64,000 nt of DNA from Clostridia bacterium (GCA_026418275.1 JAOABQ010000077.1:62001-126000); one strand, 5' to 3'. Positions 27,997 through 36,790 are shown, numbered from the stretch's first letter. Numbers and translations are program-made. The notes: a model not told the origin generated them from the sequence alone.

Positions 27997-30177
27997 CTAC
28001 TCATCACCGTAAAGGCTTATACTTCTTCTCTGAGCAGGTGATAACTCCACATATTTTAATTGCCCTACAAAAAGGCTTGCATCATTTAAAAGCGCACCTT
28101 CAAAATTGGGAAACATTATTTCACTAGTTGCCAAATCCGTTTCCCTCAAGTTACATTTAGATAAATCTGTATATACTAATTTATTGGGCAGTATATATCC
28201 TCGAACTGTAAAATCATATCCCGAAAGACCTGCATAAGAAAAATTATTTTTATAAAACAAATTGCCGCTCTTTACTCTTATCTTTGATAAGTCCACATAA
28301 GAAAAATCACATGCGAAAACTTCCACCCCTTGTATATCAGCTCCTAAAAACGTACTCCAACTAAAATTGCATTTTGAGATTTTATCACATTTAGAAAAAA
28401 TAGCATTGTTAAGCTTTGACTTTATAACCTTTGTTGAAACAATTTTGTTAAGTTCAAAACAACACCCACTCATATCTGCGTTTCTAAAATCACACCCATA
28501 TATAATGTTTCTTGTGTTACACATATCCCCTATAAACTTTACTCCCCTTAAATCACAGAGACTAAATATGTTGTCTTCCAAAATTTCAGACACCTCAAAC
28601 ACTACATCGAGAAGTCTTGCTTTATGATAAAAAACTTTCGATAAATTTTTATTTATGATTTTTCCTCCCGCTAGATTACTTTTAACAAAGCTGCAGTGAA
28701 AAAGGTCACTCCCTGTAATTTCAACCCCCTTCATATCCGTATTGTCAAAGTTAGTACGATCCATCTCGTTTTCAATTAACCTTGCTTCTCGAAGGCTGCT
28801 TCCTTTAAACTCTGTTCCAGTAAGGTCGCAGCTTTTAAATTCAGCTCCGGTAAGCACACTTTTGTGAAACCTAGCCCTTCTCAAATTGCATTCTTCAAAC
28901 CTGATTCCTTTTAAGTTTTTTCCACTAAAGTCGAATTCCCTCAGATCCTTCCCCTTAAAATCGAAACCACTAAACTCCTTTGCCTCTTCTACCTTTCTCT
29001 GGAAGCTGTTCTTGAAATCATGGATCAAGGTTGCATTCATGCTCCTGCAATCCTCTTCATGTATATACAGCCTGAACCGTTTGTCTCCATGGATTTGTTC
29101 CTGACCGTCAAAAACCTTTCCTTCATCCGCCAAAGCAAACAGCACCGCCTCAAAGCAAACTTTCTTTGCCATCTTCCTTAAGCCTCCTAGAAGCTTTGCA
29201 GCATATTCCCGTGCCTCTCTTAAGCTTTTTATTTCAAACCCGTTGACCCCAAAAAAAGGTTTATGGTTCTCGGCCAATTCTATCTTGACATCTACCCATG
29301 ACCAGAAAAACATGAAAAATCTATCTGAAAGCTTTTCTATTTCTATCTTTTCCCCTTTGTAACTTGTTAGAATTCTACTTAAGCCCTCTCTGACTTCCCA
29401 CTTGACCTTCTCGCTGCTGCATATGCGTTTGATGTGCAAGACACAGTCCTTTTTCTCTAAGGCCTCTGCCAGTTTTTCAAATTCCTTGACCGACTCTTCC
29501 AGCTTCCTTCCACTTATCCTCTCAACATAATCCCCATCCCGCGCCCCTTCGTAATAAAAATAATTCTCAATCCGGGTGCACTCATAACCTGAGAACTCGA
29601 TCCGGTTAAGCTTTCCCGTCACCACCAGGTGTGGAAAGCCCTTCACCTTGAAGATTTCAAGTTCGCCGGTTTTTTCTTCATCTATCTCAAAGGATAAAAG
29701 TTCCCCAATTTTTGAGTACCTAGCGCTTCCATAAAGCATGCAATCTACTTCCAGTGGGGTGATCAAGCGGTACTCTTCCACCCTTTTCCCCTCCTCGGAC
29801 ACAAAGCCGACATGACAGGATTCAATTTGCCCGAGATGAATCTTATATTTCAAATAATCCAACAAACCCACTGAAACAAAATACAGCCCTTTTTCTTCAA
29901 TAAAATCGGGATAATATTCTCCTTCGACTTCAATGAAAAGGGTATCCTTCTTAAGGATGGTCTCCGGTGTGATGTGTGAATAGATGTCCTTAATGCGGAT
30001 TCTTTCTTCTCTCCCCTCTTTCCGTTCCCTCAGTACAAAAAAGTTTTTCTTGATGCTTATACTGTAATCATCCATCTCATCCATGGATTTTGCCATTTCA
30101 TCCAATTCCTCTTCAGAAAAATCCGGAACCTCTTCACTTTTTTCGTCAATCATTACTTCCATGCCTTCGGAGTTCAT
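27997..30177 (-). CDS. Pentapeptide-repeat protein of the VgrG island
   Basis: The 726-residue protein has an unrecognised, charged N-terminal half (about 1-390) and a C-terminal pentapeptide-repeat half (about 390-700) with A(D/N)LXX-type repeats such as LREFDFSGKNLKGIRFEECN, arranged as a right-handed beta-helix in known structures. No signal peptide. AGGAGGG precedes the ATG, and it starts 20 nt after VgrG2 stops. Pentapeptide proteins beside VgrG genes occur as adaptors or effector carriers in other injection systems; here the role is inferred. It could also be a shield-type protein. Confidence 0.75.
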   Translation of the reverse strand: MNSEGMEVMIDEKSEEVPDFSEEELDEMAKSMDEMDDYSISIKKNFFVLRERKEGREERIRIKDIYSHITPETILKKDTLFIEVEGEYYPDFIEEKGLYFVSVGLLDYLKYKIHLGQIESCHVGFVSEEGKRVEEYRLITPLEVDCMLYGSARYSKIGELLSFEIDEEKTGELEIFKVKGFPHLVVTGKLNRIEFSGYECTRIENYFYYEGARDGDYVERISGRKLEESVKEFEKLAEALEKKDCVLHIKRICSSEKVKWEVREGLSRILTSYKGEKIEIEKLSDRFFMFFWSWVDVKIELAENHKPFFGVNGFEIKSLREAREYAAKLLGGLRKMAKKVCFEAVLFALADEGKVFDGQEQIHGDKRFRLYIHEEDCRSMNATLIHDFKNSFQRKVEEAKEFSGFDFKGKDLREFDFSGKNLKGIRFEECNLRRARFHKSVLTGAEFKSCDLTGTEFKGSSLREARLIENEMDRTNFDNTDMKGVEITGSDLFHCSFVKSNLAGGKIINKNLSKVFYHKARLLDVVFEVSEILEDNIFSLCDLRGVKFIGDMCNTRNIIYGCDFRNADMSGCCFELNKIVSTKVIKSKLNNAIFSKCDKISKCNFSWSTFLGADIQGVEVFACDFSYVDLSKIRVKSGNLFYKNNFSYAGLSGYDFTVRGYILPNKLVYTDLSKCNLRETDLATSEIMFPNFEGALLNDASLFVGQLKYVELSPAQRRSISLYGDE

Positions 30178-30196
30178 TCCATTGCCCTCCTGCCGT

Positions 30197-31630
30197 CTAA
30201 TTTGTTCTAACCTGCGATCCTTTAATATAGGTTACTCCGTCCATCCTGATATTGCTGGCCTTGCATTTAATATCAATTTCCTCTCCCGCAGTGATGACAA
30301 GCTTCTTACCGGTATTTACCGTCATATTCTCCTTTGCAGTCACCTTCACCTGTTTGGTGCTAAACACCTCGATCCCCTCGTCTTCATTGAGCCGCATCAA
30401 TACCTCTCCATCCTTTGCGGTGATGATGATCTCCTTTTCACTGAATAGGATTTCCTTTCCAAACTTTGTTCTAAAATACTTAATATCGGGATTGTGTATT
30501 TTATCTGCTCCTGTGGTCCCTTTTCTGATGGAGTTGATGATAACCCCCTCATCCTCCTCATGGGTCGGAAAATAAAGCTTTACAGAGTCGTCCAGTTCAG
30601 GCATGCAGTACCACCCTGTATTTCCCTCTGCCGTATAAAATGTGGAATAAGGAAACCAATAGGCCTCTTCCTTGTTCTGGCTGTAATCAATCTCAAGGTG
30701 GACTCTGATATGATCCTCGTGGATATCTATTACCTTACCTTCCACTGAAACCCCGGAAATCAAGGTATTGAAAACCGGCTTTTGCCGCAATCCTATAAGT
30801 GGGGTAAGAAGATACTGGTGCCTTACCGTACTTTCCTTTATGATGGTGGTTGATTGATAGACGAAGAGTTTTTTATCTTTAAACTTCACTAAATCCCCTA
30901 TATTTAAAAGTCTGTCCGATTCAACTTCATAATAGATAAAACCATTTTCCTCTAAATACTCCATGTAATTCTCCGAAAATTCCCGGTACTGGCTGAACCT
31001 TTTCCGAACTGAATAATGAAAATCATCCAAATTATATTTACTGCTTCCCTGTGGGATGCCAAAACTAAATTTGGGACTGTTTGAAGAAACATCCGGTACC
31101 AACCCGGTATTAAAGTGGGATGCCATTCTTTTTAAGAACTCCCAATCCGTTTCCTGATACTGAATAATAAACCTGTCTGTTTTTTTACTGCGGGCTTCAA
31201 TGTCAATAAAATCCGCTCCCGGATAGTCTGAAATAACATTTTTGATCAACTGGGTATACTGCATCTCGCGATCCTGGAAAGAACGTTTCTTTAGCTTCAC
31301 ATCCATATCGAAGGTATGGGATACACCCTCAATCTCGATATAATATATGTCTCTAACGGTTTTCACTGTCATATCGGTTACCGTGCCGTTAAACAAGCTT
31401 TTAACTCCGGTGCCCTCCTCAAATAGGTCCACTGTCAGGATATTATTCTCTTCAGTAAGGTAGCGGACCTTAACTTCCTCCGGGATGATTCCGGTTAAGT
31501 AAACTCTGACATGGTCATTGATTTTTCTCTCAATCCTCAATTCAAGCAAACTTTTCAGTTCATAGGGCATCACCTGAATGTTGTTATACCCCATGGTTGT
31601 TCTTGATGAATTTACATTATCCTTCTCCAT
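30197..31630 (-). CDS. VgrG-like spike protein (second copy, no toxin tail)
   Basis: The 477-residue protein matches the phage gpD/VgrG/Pvc8 family that forms the trimeric spike of contractile injection machines. It has the gp27-like hub (residues about 1-270, with TDWEFLKRMASHFN), an OB-like region (EGKVIDIHEDHIRVHLEI and YWFPYSTFYTAEGNTGW with PELDDSVKLYFP) and a C-terminal beta-helix stalk (KQVKVTAKENMTVNTGKKLVI...). It ends right after the stalk. It is a clear paralogue of the 658-residue VgrG at 32136-34112. GGGGGAA precedes the ATG. Confidence 0.85.
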   Translation of the reverse strand: MEKDNVNSSRTTMGYNNIQVMPYELKSLLELRIERKINDHVRVYLTGIIPEEVKVRYLTEENNILTVDLFEEGTGVKSLFNGTVTDMTVKTVRDIYYIEIEGVSHTFDMDVKLKKRSFQDREMQYTQLIKNVISDYPGADFIDIEARSKKTDRFIIQYQETDWEFLKRMASHFNTGLVPDVSSNSPKFSFGIPQGSSKYNLDDFHYSVRKRFSQYREFSENYMEYLEENGFIYYEVESDRLLNIGDLVKFKDKKLFVYQSTTIIKESTVRHQYLLTPLIGLRQKPVFNTLISGVSVEGKVIDIHEDHIRVHLEIDYSQNKEEAYWFPYSTFYTAEGNTGWYCMPELDDSVKLYFPTHEEDEGVIINSIRKGTTGADKIHNPDIKYFRTKFGKEILFSEKEIIITAKDGEVLMRLNEDEGIEVFSTKQVKVTAKENMTVNTGKKLVITAGEEIDIKCKASNIRMDGVTYIKGSQVRTN

Positions 31631-31690
31631 CGTTATTCCCCCATTTTTTCATTGACGAATTTATATTTCCTTCCGATAAAAATAAATCAT

Positions 31691-32122
31691 TCATAAAATT
31701 TCGGCCTTCAAATTCCCGGTGAATTTGATTTTGTCTCCTACCCGAATACTGTCAGCTTTTTTCTCAAGCTCAATGGTGATTTGACTTAAGGTTCCTAAGT
31801 CACAAACTATTGTATCTTCATCGATTATCTGAGTCACTAGCGCTATTGCCTCAACATGAGGTGATTCCTGTATCGGCTGTTTAAGTACGGTTTCCTCACT
31901 GCTGTTAACTTTAGTATATGTATTGACCCACTCGATGGAAGGCACTACTTTAACCTTTTGTCCGATTCGAAGGATGCCCTGCTCATCTTCATTCTCGGCG
32001 TATTGATCACAATCTACAAAATAAAACCATAGTGAACCTAACGACTTATCATCAAAGTCTATTTTCAAGTATCTTTCGTACCCTTCTGATTTTATTTTAC
32101 TAATTCTCCCTGCTAGTTTCAT
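31691..32122 (-). CDS. Small OB-like protein, candidate immunity gene
   Basis: The 143-residue protein is not recognised. It is rich in beta-strand patterns and contains two OB-like stretches (IGQKVKVVPSIEWV and VGDKIKFTGNL). No signal peptide or membrane segment. It starts 13 nt after the toxin-tailed VgrG ends, with a strong GGAGG site, the place where a cognate immunity gene is expected. The immunity role is inferred from location only; a chaperone/adaptor for the spike is the main alternative. Confidence 0.6.
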   Translation of the reverse strand: MKLAGRISKIKSEGYERYLKIDFDDKSLGSLWFYFVDCDQYAENEDEQGILRIGQKVKVVPSIEWVNTYTKVNSSEETVLKQPIQESPHVEAIALVTQIIDEDTIVCDLGTLSQITIELEKKADSIRVGDKIKFTGNLKAEIL

Positions 32123-32135
32123 AGCTATCCTCCAT

Positions 32136-34112
32136 TTATTTCATCTTAGTAAAAGACTTTGGATCACTCGGCATCATTGTTTGCAGCTTTCCGGCTTTTT
32201 TTATGACTGCAACCCCCTTTTTAGGATTGAAAGCCCCTGAAACAAAGTATATCAGCTTATCCCCTACCTCCCGTACTTGTACTTTCGGGTTTTTTATAAT
32301 TTCCAAGGCTTTATTTGTAAAGTTTTTAAAGCCCTCTGCCGTCTTTGCAAAATCTTGCGGATTTACTCTCAACCTTTCGGCTAACGTAGGTATCCTGTCA
32401 GGAAACTTGCCCCAATAATCTGCAAAATGTTTAATTCCTTGATTTGTTCCATCTTCAAGCATACCCCAGCATTTTGCAGAATCTGTATTCAACAGTACCT
32501 CTTTAAATTTGTGCAGATTATCGCTGCTTTCATCTGACAGACTTGGAGTCTGGACTTTTGAAGGAGTATTTTCTGTTGTTTCCTCGGACTTGCTGCCGGC
32601 TTCTTCGGATTGACCAGTATCTTCCTTCTCTTCCGTTTCTTCCTCTTCCTTCTTAGGTTCCTCTGCTTCCGCAACCGGAATTATCTTCACCTTGGAGCCT
32701 CTTATATGGGTTGTTCCATCCATCTTTATGAAGCTCGACTTACAGATCACATCAATCTCAGTTCCTACTGTTATTGACACCTTTTTTGCATCGATGAGCA
32801 TGTTGTGTTTGGCTTCTATAAGGACATTTTTGTCGCTATATATCTCGACGCCCTCTTCTTCATGGAATTTAACATATATTCTATCATCTTTTCCTGTAAT
32901 CTGAACCTGGCTGTCGGTATACATCATTTCCTTGCCGAATCTTGTCCGCATATATTTAATATCCGGATCAAGAATCTTGTCTGTACTGCTTTTATTCCTC
33001 CGGATAGAACTTGCAACAATCCCCTCTTCTTCCTTATCGGTTGGAAAATAAAGCTTTACCGAGTCGTTAAGCTCCGGCATACAGTACCAGCCTGTATTGC
33101 CTTCGGTAGTGTAAAATGTAGAATAAGGAAACCAAAATGCCTCTTCCTTTTTCTGCTCCTTATCTATATTTAAAAAGACCCTGACATGATCATCTTTAAT
33201 ATCAATAACCTTTCCTTCCAGGGATGCTCCCTTAGCCTTTTTATTTAGTCTTCGGTCTTGACTTAGGCCCTTTTGCGAAGTCAAAGCATAGTCATGTCTG
33301 AGAATACTGTTTTTAATAGAGGTTACGGCTTGATACACAAACAGTGTCTTATCACCGAAATTTACCGAATCACCGATACTAAGCAGCCGGTCGGTTTCCA
33401 TCTCATAGTAAATAAAATCCCTTTCTGTTATTCCTTCGTTATGGTTGGAGGAAGATATCTTAAAATCGGCAAGCTTTTTTGTTACACGGAAGTGAAAGTC
33501 CTCAAGTTTCCCCTTTTTACTTCCTTGCGGTGTCCCAAACCAAAACTTCGGTTTATTTGAACTGATATCCGCTACCAGTCCCGCATTAAAATGTGAGGCC
33601 ATCCTTTTCATGAATTCCCAATCCGTTTCATTGTACTGAAGGATAAAGCGGCCTGTGTTCATTCCCCCTGTGGCCGTATCAATAAAATTCGCTTCCGGAT
33701 AATCTTTTACTACTTTCTCAATCAGGTGGGTGTATTTCATTTCTTTATTCTGAAAGGATCTGCTTTTACGCTTCAGATCTAATGTATATGTATGGGATAA
33801 TGCTTCAATTTCAATATAATGAATACCTCTTACCGACCTTATGGCCATATTTGTGATAATGCCTCTAAACAAAGTAGAGACCGAGGATTTATCTTCTTGG
33901 AGGATTTCTATTTCATCACTGGATTTGGACTTCTCTATATAAGAATCCTTTTTGTCCTCGGGAATTACCCCTGTAATCCATGCCCTCACATGCTCGTTGA
34001 CTTGTTTGACGATCCTAAGATCATAGATGCTTTTTATCTCACAGGATAATACCACTTTAAGATTATGGTATCCTATTAAATGGGATAAACCTTCTGAAGC
34101 CCCGTCACTCAC
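32136..34112 (-). CDS. VgrG-like spike protein with a C-terminal toxin-like domain
   Basis: The 658-residue protein has the same gpD/VgrG core as its neighbour (TDWEFMKRMASHFN, EAFWFPYSTFYTTEGNTGW, PELNDSVKLYFP, stalk to about residue 475). It then has an acidic Glu/Lys/Thr linker of about 60 residues (EEPKKEEEETEEKE) and a unique domain of about 115 residues. That domain ends GDKLIYFVSGAFNPKKGVAVI..KKAGKLQTMMP, which resembles the last strands of BECR-fold RNase toxins of polymorphic toxin systems. A spike that carries its own toxin is called an evolved VgrG in type VI systems. Start is GTG. The VgrG call is firm; the toxin call is inference. Confidence 0.8.
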   Translation of the reverse strand: MSDGASEGLSHLIGYHNLKVVLSCEIKSIYDLRIVKQVNEHVRAWITGVIPEDKKDSYIEKSKSSDEIEILQEDKSSVSTLFRGIITNMAIRSVRGIHYIEIEALSHTYTLDLKRKSRSFQNKEMKYTHLIEKVVKDYPEANFIDTATGGMNTGRFILQYNETDWEFMKRMASHFNAGLVADISSNKPKFWFGTPQGSKKGKLEDFHFRVTKKLADFKISSSNHNEGITERDFIYYEMETDRLLSIGDSVNFGDKTLFVYQAVTSIKNSILRHDYALTSQKGLSQDRRLNKKAKGASLEGKVIDIKDDHVRVFLNIDKEQKKEEAFWFPYSTFYTTEGNTGWYCMPELNDSVKLYFPTDKEEEGIVASSIRRNKSSTDKILDPDIKYMRTRFGKEMMYTDSQVQITGKDDRIYVKFHEEEGVEIYSDKNVLIEAKHNMLIDAKKVSITVGTEIDVICKSSFIKMDGTTHIRGSKVKIIPVAEAEEPKKEEEETEEKEDTGQSEEAGSKSEETTENTPSKVQTPSLSDESSDNLHKFKEVLLNTDSAKCWGMLEDGTNQGIKHFADYWGKFPDRIPTLAERLRVNPQDFAKTAEGFKNFTNKALEIIKNPKVQVREVGDKLIYFVSGAFNPKKGVAVIKKAGKLQTMMPSDPKSFTKMK

Positions 34113-34172
34113 AGCCTTCCCCCCTTATATGCAAAGTACGGATATTCAATCCCTCAATACTTCCATATATAT

Positions 34173-34529
34173 CTATTGACCATCTTTTGTTACACTGATG
34201 GTACCGCACCATTTGCACATCAGCTTTGATGTATTTAATATGGCAGGATGCCCGTCTATATCTACATCCGTTTTGCCGTTGATCCATGGAGACATTGTAA
34301 CAGGTACACAAGGCACCTTCCTGTATTTGTTGGCTATAACCGCAGGGTTTGCTCGGCTGCTGCACATTCCGAAGGGGTATATGTTTAAGTTGGGCTTGTG
34401 GTCCATAATATTGCCTTGCGGCTTGTCATTGATATAAATTTTATGCTCTATAGGCACCTTAAAACTGCTCTTACTATCACCACAACTACACTCTAGCGTT
34501 GCTGTTTGAACAACATAGCTTCGGCTCAT
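34173..34529 (-). CDS. DUF4280 (PAAR-like) spike-tip protein
   Basis: The 118-residue protein matches DUF4280, a PAAR-like family that caps VgrG spikes. Key features are the start MSRSYVVQTATLECSCG, several Cys residues (CSCGDS, FGMCSS, CVPVT, LMCKWCGTI) and the SPWINGKTDVDIDGHPAI segment. It starts after GGGGGGA and ends 61 nt before VgrG1, in the right order for spike assembly. Function is from the family and the neighbours. Confidence 0.85.
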   Translation of the reverse strand: MSRSYVVQTATLECSCGDSKSSFKVPIEHKIYINDKPQGNIMDHKPNLNIYPFGMCSSRANPAVIANKYRKVPCVPVTMSPWINGKTDVDIDGHPAILNTSKLMCKWCGTISVTKDGQ

Positions 34530-34607
34530 ATTGATCCCCCCATTTTAGTATTTGTACCGGCCTTCAAAACCGTCTGTTAAATCCTCATTATCGATAAGAG
34601 AAAAAAC

Positions 34608-35324
34608 CTAATATCTTAACGCAGTCCTTCCCCCATTATCCCCAAGGTTGGGATCTGCCCCCTTTTCAAGCATCAGCATGACAGTATCAACTTTTCCATT
34701 CCTGGCTGCCAGCATAAAAGGCGTTGTACCTTTTTTATCTTTCACATTGACATGAGCACCTTTTTCGATAAGATAGCTTACAATTTGGTTATTGATGCTA
34801 TCATTGTCAAGAGCAGTCATCAAAGGCGTCCTCCCCTCATTATCCGCAGCATTTATGTCTGCATTTTTCTCAATAAGCAGTTTAATAATATCTATATTTT
34901 GGGCTTTTGTTGCACCCATAAGGGGTAAGCTGCCATTGATATCCTTTGCATTTACGTCTGCACCATTTTCTATGAGTATCCTAACTAATTCCGCATTTTG
35001 TTTTGCGATTGCAGCATCAAGAAGTGTAAAGCCGTTAATCAATACACCGTTTACTTGGGCGCCTTCCTCTATCAAATACTCACTAATTTCGTTATGTCCC
35101 GCAAACACAGCAGTTGAAAGGGCTGTAAACCCCTTCGGGTCTTTTTCTGTAAAACTGGCCCCCTCTTTCACCAGCCGTTTCGTTTTATTTATATCACCTG
35201 TTTTTGCAGCATTAATAAGTGAGTCTCCAAGCTCCTTTGCAGTTGCTTCATCGACTTTGCGGTCACAAATGATGAATCCGCAAAAAAGCAAAATAAAACA
35301 AGTTAACATAATCACTTTTCTCAT
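34608..35324 (-). CDS. Exported ankyrin-repeat protein
   Basis: The 238-residue protein has an N-terminal hydrophobic export signal (RKVIMLTCFILLFCGFIIC, with a Cys that might be lipidated) and about six ankyrin repeats, for example GFTALSTAVFAGHNEISEYL and GRTPLMTALDNDSINNQIVSYL. Ankyrin repeats bind proteins. It is the first gene of the VgrG island transcript. An exported ankyrin protein next to spike genes could be an outer-side immunity or docking protein, but this is only inferred. Confidence 0.75.
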   Translation of the reverse strand: MRKVIMLTCFILLFCGFIICDRKVDEATAKELGDSLINAAKTGDINKTKRLVKEGASFTEKDPKGFTALSTAVFAGHNEISEYLIEEGAQVNGVLINGFTLLDAAIAKQNAELVRILIENGADVNAKDINGSLPLMGATKAQNIDIIKLLIEKNADINAADNEGRTPLMTALDNDSINNQIVSYLIEKGAHVNVKDKKGTTPFMLAARNGKVDTVMLMLEKGADPNLGDNGGRTALRY

Positions 35325-35470
35325 TCGGCTTTACCTCCTTCCCTCACAATTTTATATGTTTTACTACTATCATTTTTCTTCAAATGAGAACCTTTGCACC
35401 TAAGTGCTCCCTATATAAAGTATTACATGTAAATCATATACATTTTAAAAATCAAAAGCAATAAATTAAA

Positions 35471-35498
35471 AAAAGAAGTGACTATAGTCACTTCTTTT
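35471..35498. terminator. Perfect palindromic terminator
   Basis: AAAAGAAGTGAC, loop TATA, GTCACTTCTTTT is perfectly symmetrical with A/T ends, so it can act on both strands. It lies upstream of the ankyrin gene and overlaps the end of a small gene fragment. Confidence 0.65.
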
Positions 35499-35610
35499 CG
35501 ACAAAATAGCATTTTATATGGTGGAAATGCTCTACAAGGATTTCCGGGGTATTCATGAATTCCTGTGACCGAATGCTTATATACGTGGAGTTGTTTACTC
35601 CGCCGGCCCA
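35488..35610 (-). pseudogene. Possible 3' fragment of an unrecognised gene
   Basis: About 40 codons open on the minus strand ending in VEHFHHIKCYFVEKK then TGA read like the C-terminus of a protein, but there is no start codon with a ribosome site and a stop lies just upstream. The overlapping frame starting MLGRRSKQ (35423-35614) looks less likely. The stop overlaps the terminator palindrome. Confidence 0.25.
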
Positions 35611-35689
35611 ACATTAAGTTATGGTTTCCACTATCACAATAAAATGGTTTTATAATATTGACGATCTATTTAAATAGGAGCAACACATT

Positions 35690-35707
35690 TATGTGCATAT
35701 GCACATA
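35690..35707. promoter_or_regulatory. Perfect 18-bp palindrome upstream of the DUF134 fragment
   Basis: TATGTGCATATGCACATA is exactly self-complementary and lies 16 nt before the ATG of the DUF134 fragment. The position and symmetry suggest an operator, perhaps for the regulator itself. Confidence 0.55.
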
Positions 35708-35723
35708 ACGAAAGGGTGATTAA

Positions 35724-35789
35724 ATGCCTAGGCCACGAAAATGTAGAATGGTCGGTTTTATACCGTTCTTATTTATTTCAGGTATATAA
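35724..35789 (+). pseudogene. 5' fragment of a DUF134 DNA-binding regulator gene
   Basis: After AAAGGGTG the ATG opens MPRPRKCRMVGFIP, the hallmark N-terminus of DUF134 regulators (usually MPRPRKCRRVCFLP). Sense runs only to residue 14; the frame then stops at 21 residues (TAA 35787). The normal protein is about 100 residues and no remaining helix-turn-helix is found downstream. A decayed gene that kept its operator-like palindrome and ribosome site. Nothing more is supported up to 36045. Confidence 0.6.
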
Positions 35790-36045
35790 AACGGTTCTAT
35801 TTACTTCGGTTTTTTATATGATAAATATGCAAGGAGATTGGAAAGTCCACCCTTTCTCTTTTCTCTTAGCCATAAGTGCCTCCAAATTACCTAAATATTA
35901 ATCATTTTGGGACATTAAATTATGGACATTAAATTATGGATATTCAAACCAATATAATTCAATTTACAATTGCATTACACTTATATATTTATATTGACAT
36001 ATATATAATGATTTGATATATTAATATATACGGAGGAAAGTATAT

Positions 36046-36666
36046 ATGGAAAATACTCTTGTAACAAAAGAAGAATTCATTGCAAAAGTTGAGGAATTAA
36101 TAGCTAACGGCGATGGCCCTTTCAGTATTGTCGTAGCGGATATAGATAACTTTGAAAACATAAATAAAATATACGGTTATCCTATAGGTGATGAAGTAAT
36201 TAAAAAGCTGCTTTCAGTATTCCGGCAAAACCTTTCGAGTATTGACCTGATGACGCGCCATGGTGACGAATTCAATTTGCTTTTGGTGAAAAAAGGTGCA
36301 GAAAGAAGCTTTATGGAGATGGAAGAAATACGGCGCTATCTATCGGACAACACTTTTACTTTAAATGATAAAACCAAAACTGAAAATGTATATGTAACTG
36401 TCAGTTGCGGGATTGCATGCTATCCCAGGGATTCAAAAAACGTTATTGAACTCTTTAGAGTTGCCGACAGTGCAGTTTTTAGGGCTAAAAAGCTCGGTAA
36501 AAACAAAGTCTGTCTGTCAGAGGCAGAAAGCATGGTTTTAAAATCCAGTTACTTTACTAAAACTCAAGTTGACCGGCTTTCGGAATTGTCCAAGGAAACA
36601 GAAAAAACAGAAGCATTTCTTTTACGGGAAGCTTTGGACGATTTATTTAAGAAGTACAGCAAATAA
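36046..36666 (+). CDS. GGDEF-domain protein with a ribbon-helix-helix tail
   Basis: The 206-residue protein has a GGDEF (diguanylate cyclase) fold: FSIVVADIDNFENINKIYGY, the signature loop RHGDEFNLLL (HGDEF at 72-76 in place of GGDEF) and VYVTVSCGIACYP. There is no sensory domain or membrane segment. The last 38 residues (YFTKTQVDRLSELSKETEKTEAFLLREALDDLFKKYSK) match the CopG/Arc ribbon-helix-helix pattern, a DNA-binding dimer. The fusion suggests a cyclic-di-GMP-linked or nucleotide-sensing transcription factor. The substituted signature residue leaves enzyme activity in doubt. CGGAGGAAA precedes the ATG. Confidence 0.75.
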   Translation: MENTLVTKEEFIAKVEELIANGDGPFSIVVADIDNFENINKIYGYPIGDEVIKKLLSVFRQNLSSIDLMTRHGDEFNLLLVKKGAERSFMEMEEIRRYLSDNTFTLNDKTKTENVYVTVSCGIACYPRDSKNVIELFRVADSAVFRAKKLGKNKVCLSEAESMVLKSSYFTKTQVDRLSELSKETEKTEAFLLREALDDLFKKYSK

Positions 36667-36747
36667 GGGTATTATTAAAATTCATACTGTGTGCATCTTC
36701 GGTTGGGTGGTGGAAACACCATTTTCAAGAGACCTGGCTTCTGGGGT

Positions 36748-36790
36748 GGGAAGCTTATATTTTGATATAAGTTTCTCGCTCTTTTTATAT
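36748..36790 (+). terminator. Hairpin after the GGDEF gene
   Basis: GAAGCTTATAT and ATATAAGTTTC arms around TTTG, followed by a pyrimidine/T-rich tract (CTCGCTCTTTTTATAT). Confidence 0.6.

Noticed and set aside
21298..35324. Prophage tail module
   Set aside because: VgrG-like proteins resemble phage tail spikes, but no capsid, portal, terminase, tape-measure or integrase genes occur with them, and the neighbouring genes look like effectors and immunity proteins.
35496..35506. TTTTGTCGAAA as a Spo0A (0A) box
   Set aside because: It lies inside the terminator/gene-fragment region and is a single 7-mer match that can occur by chance.
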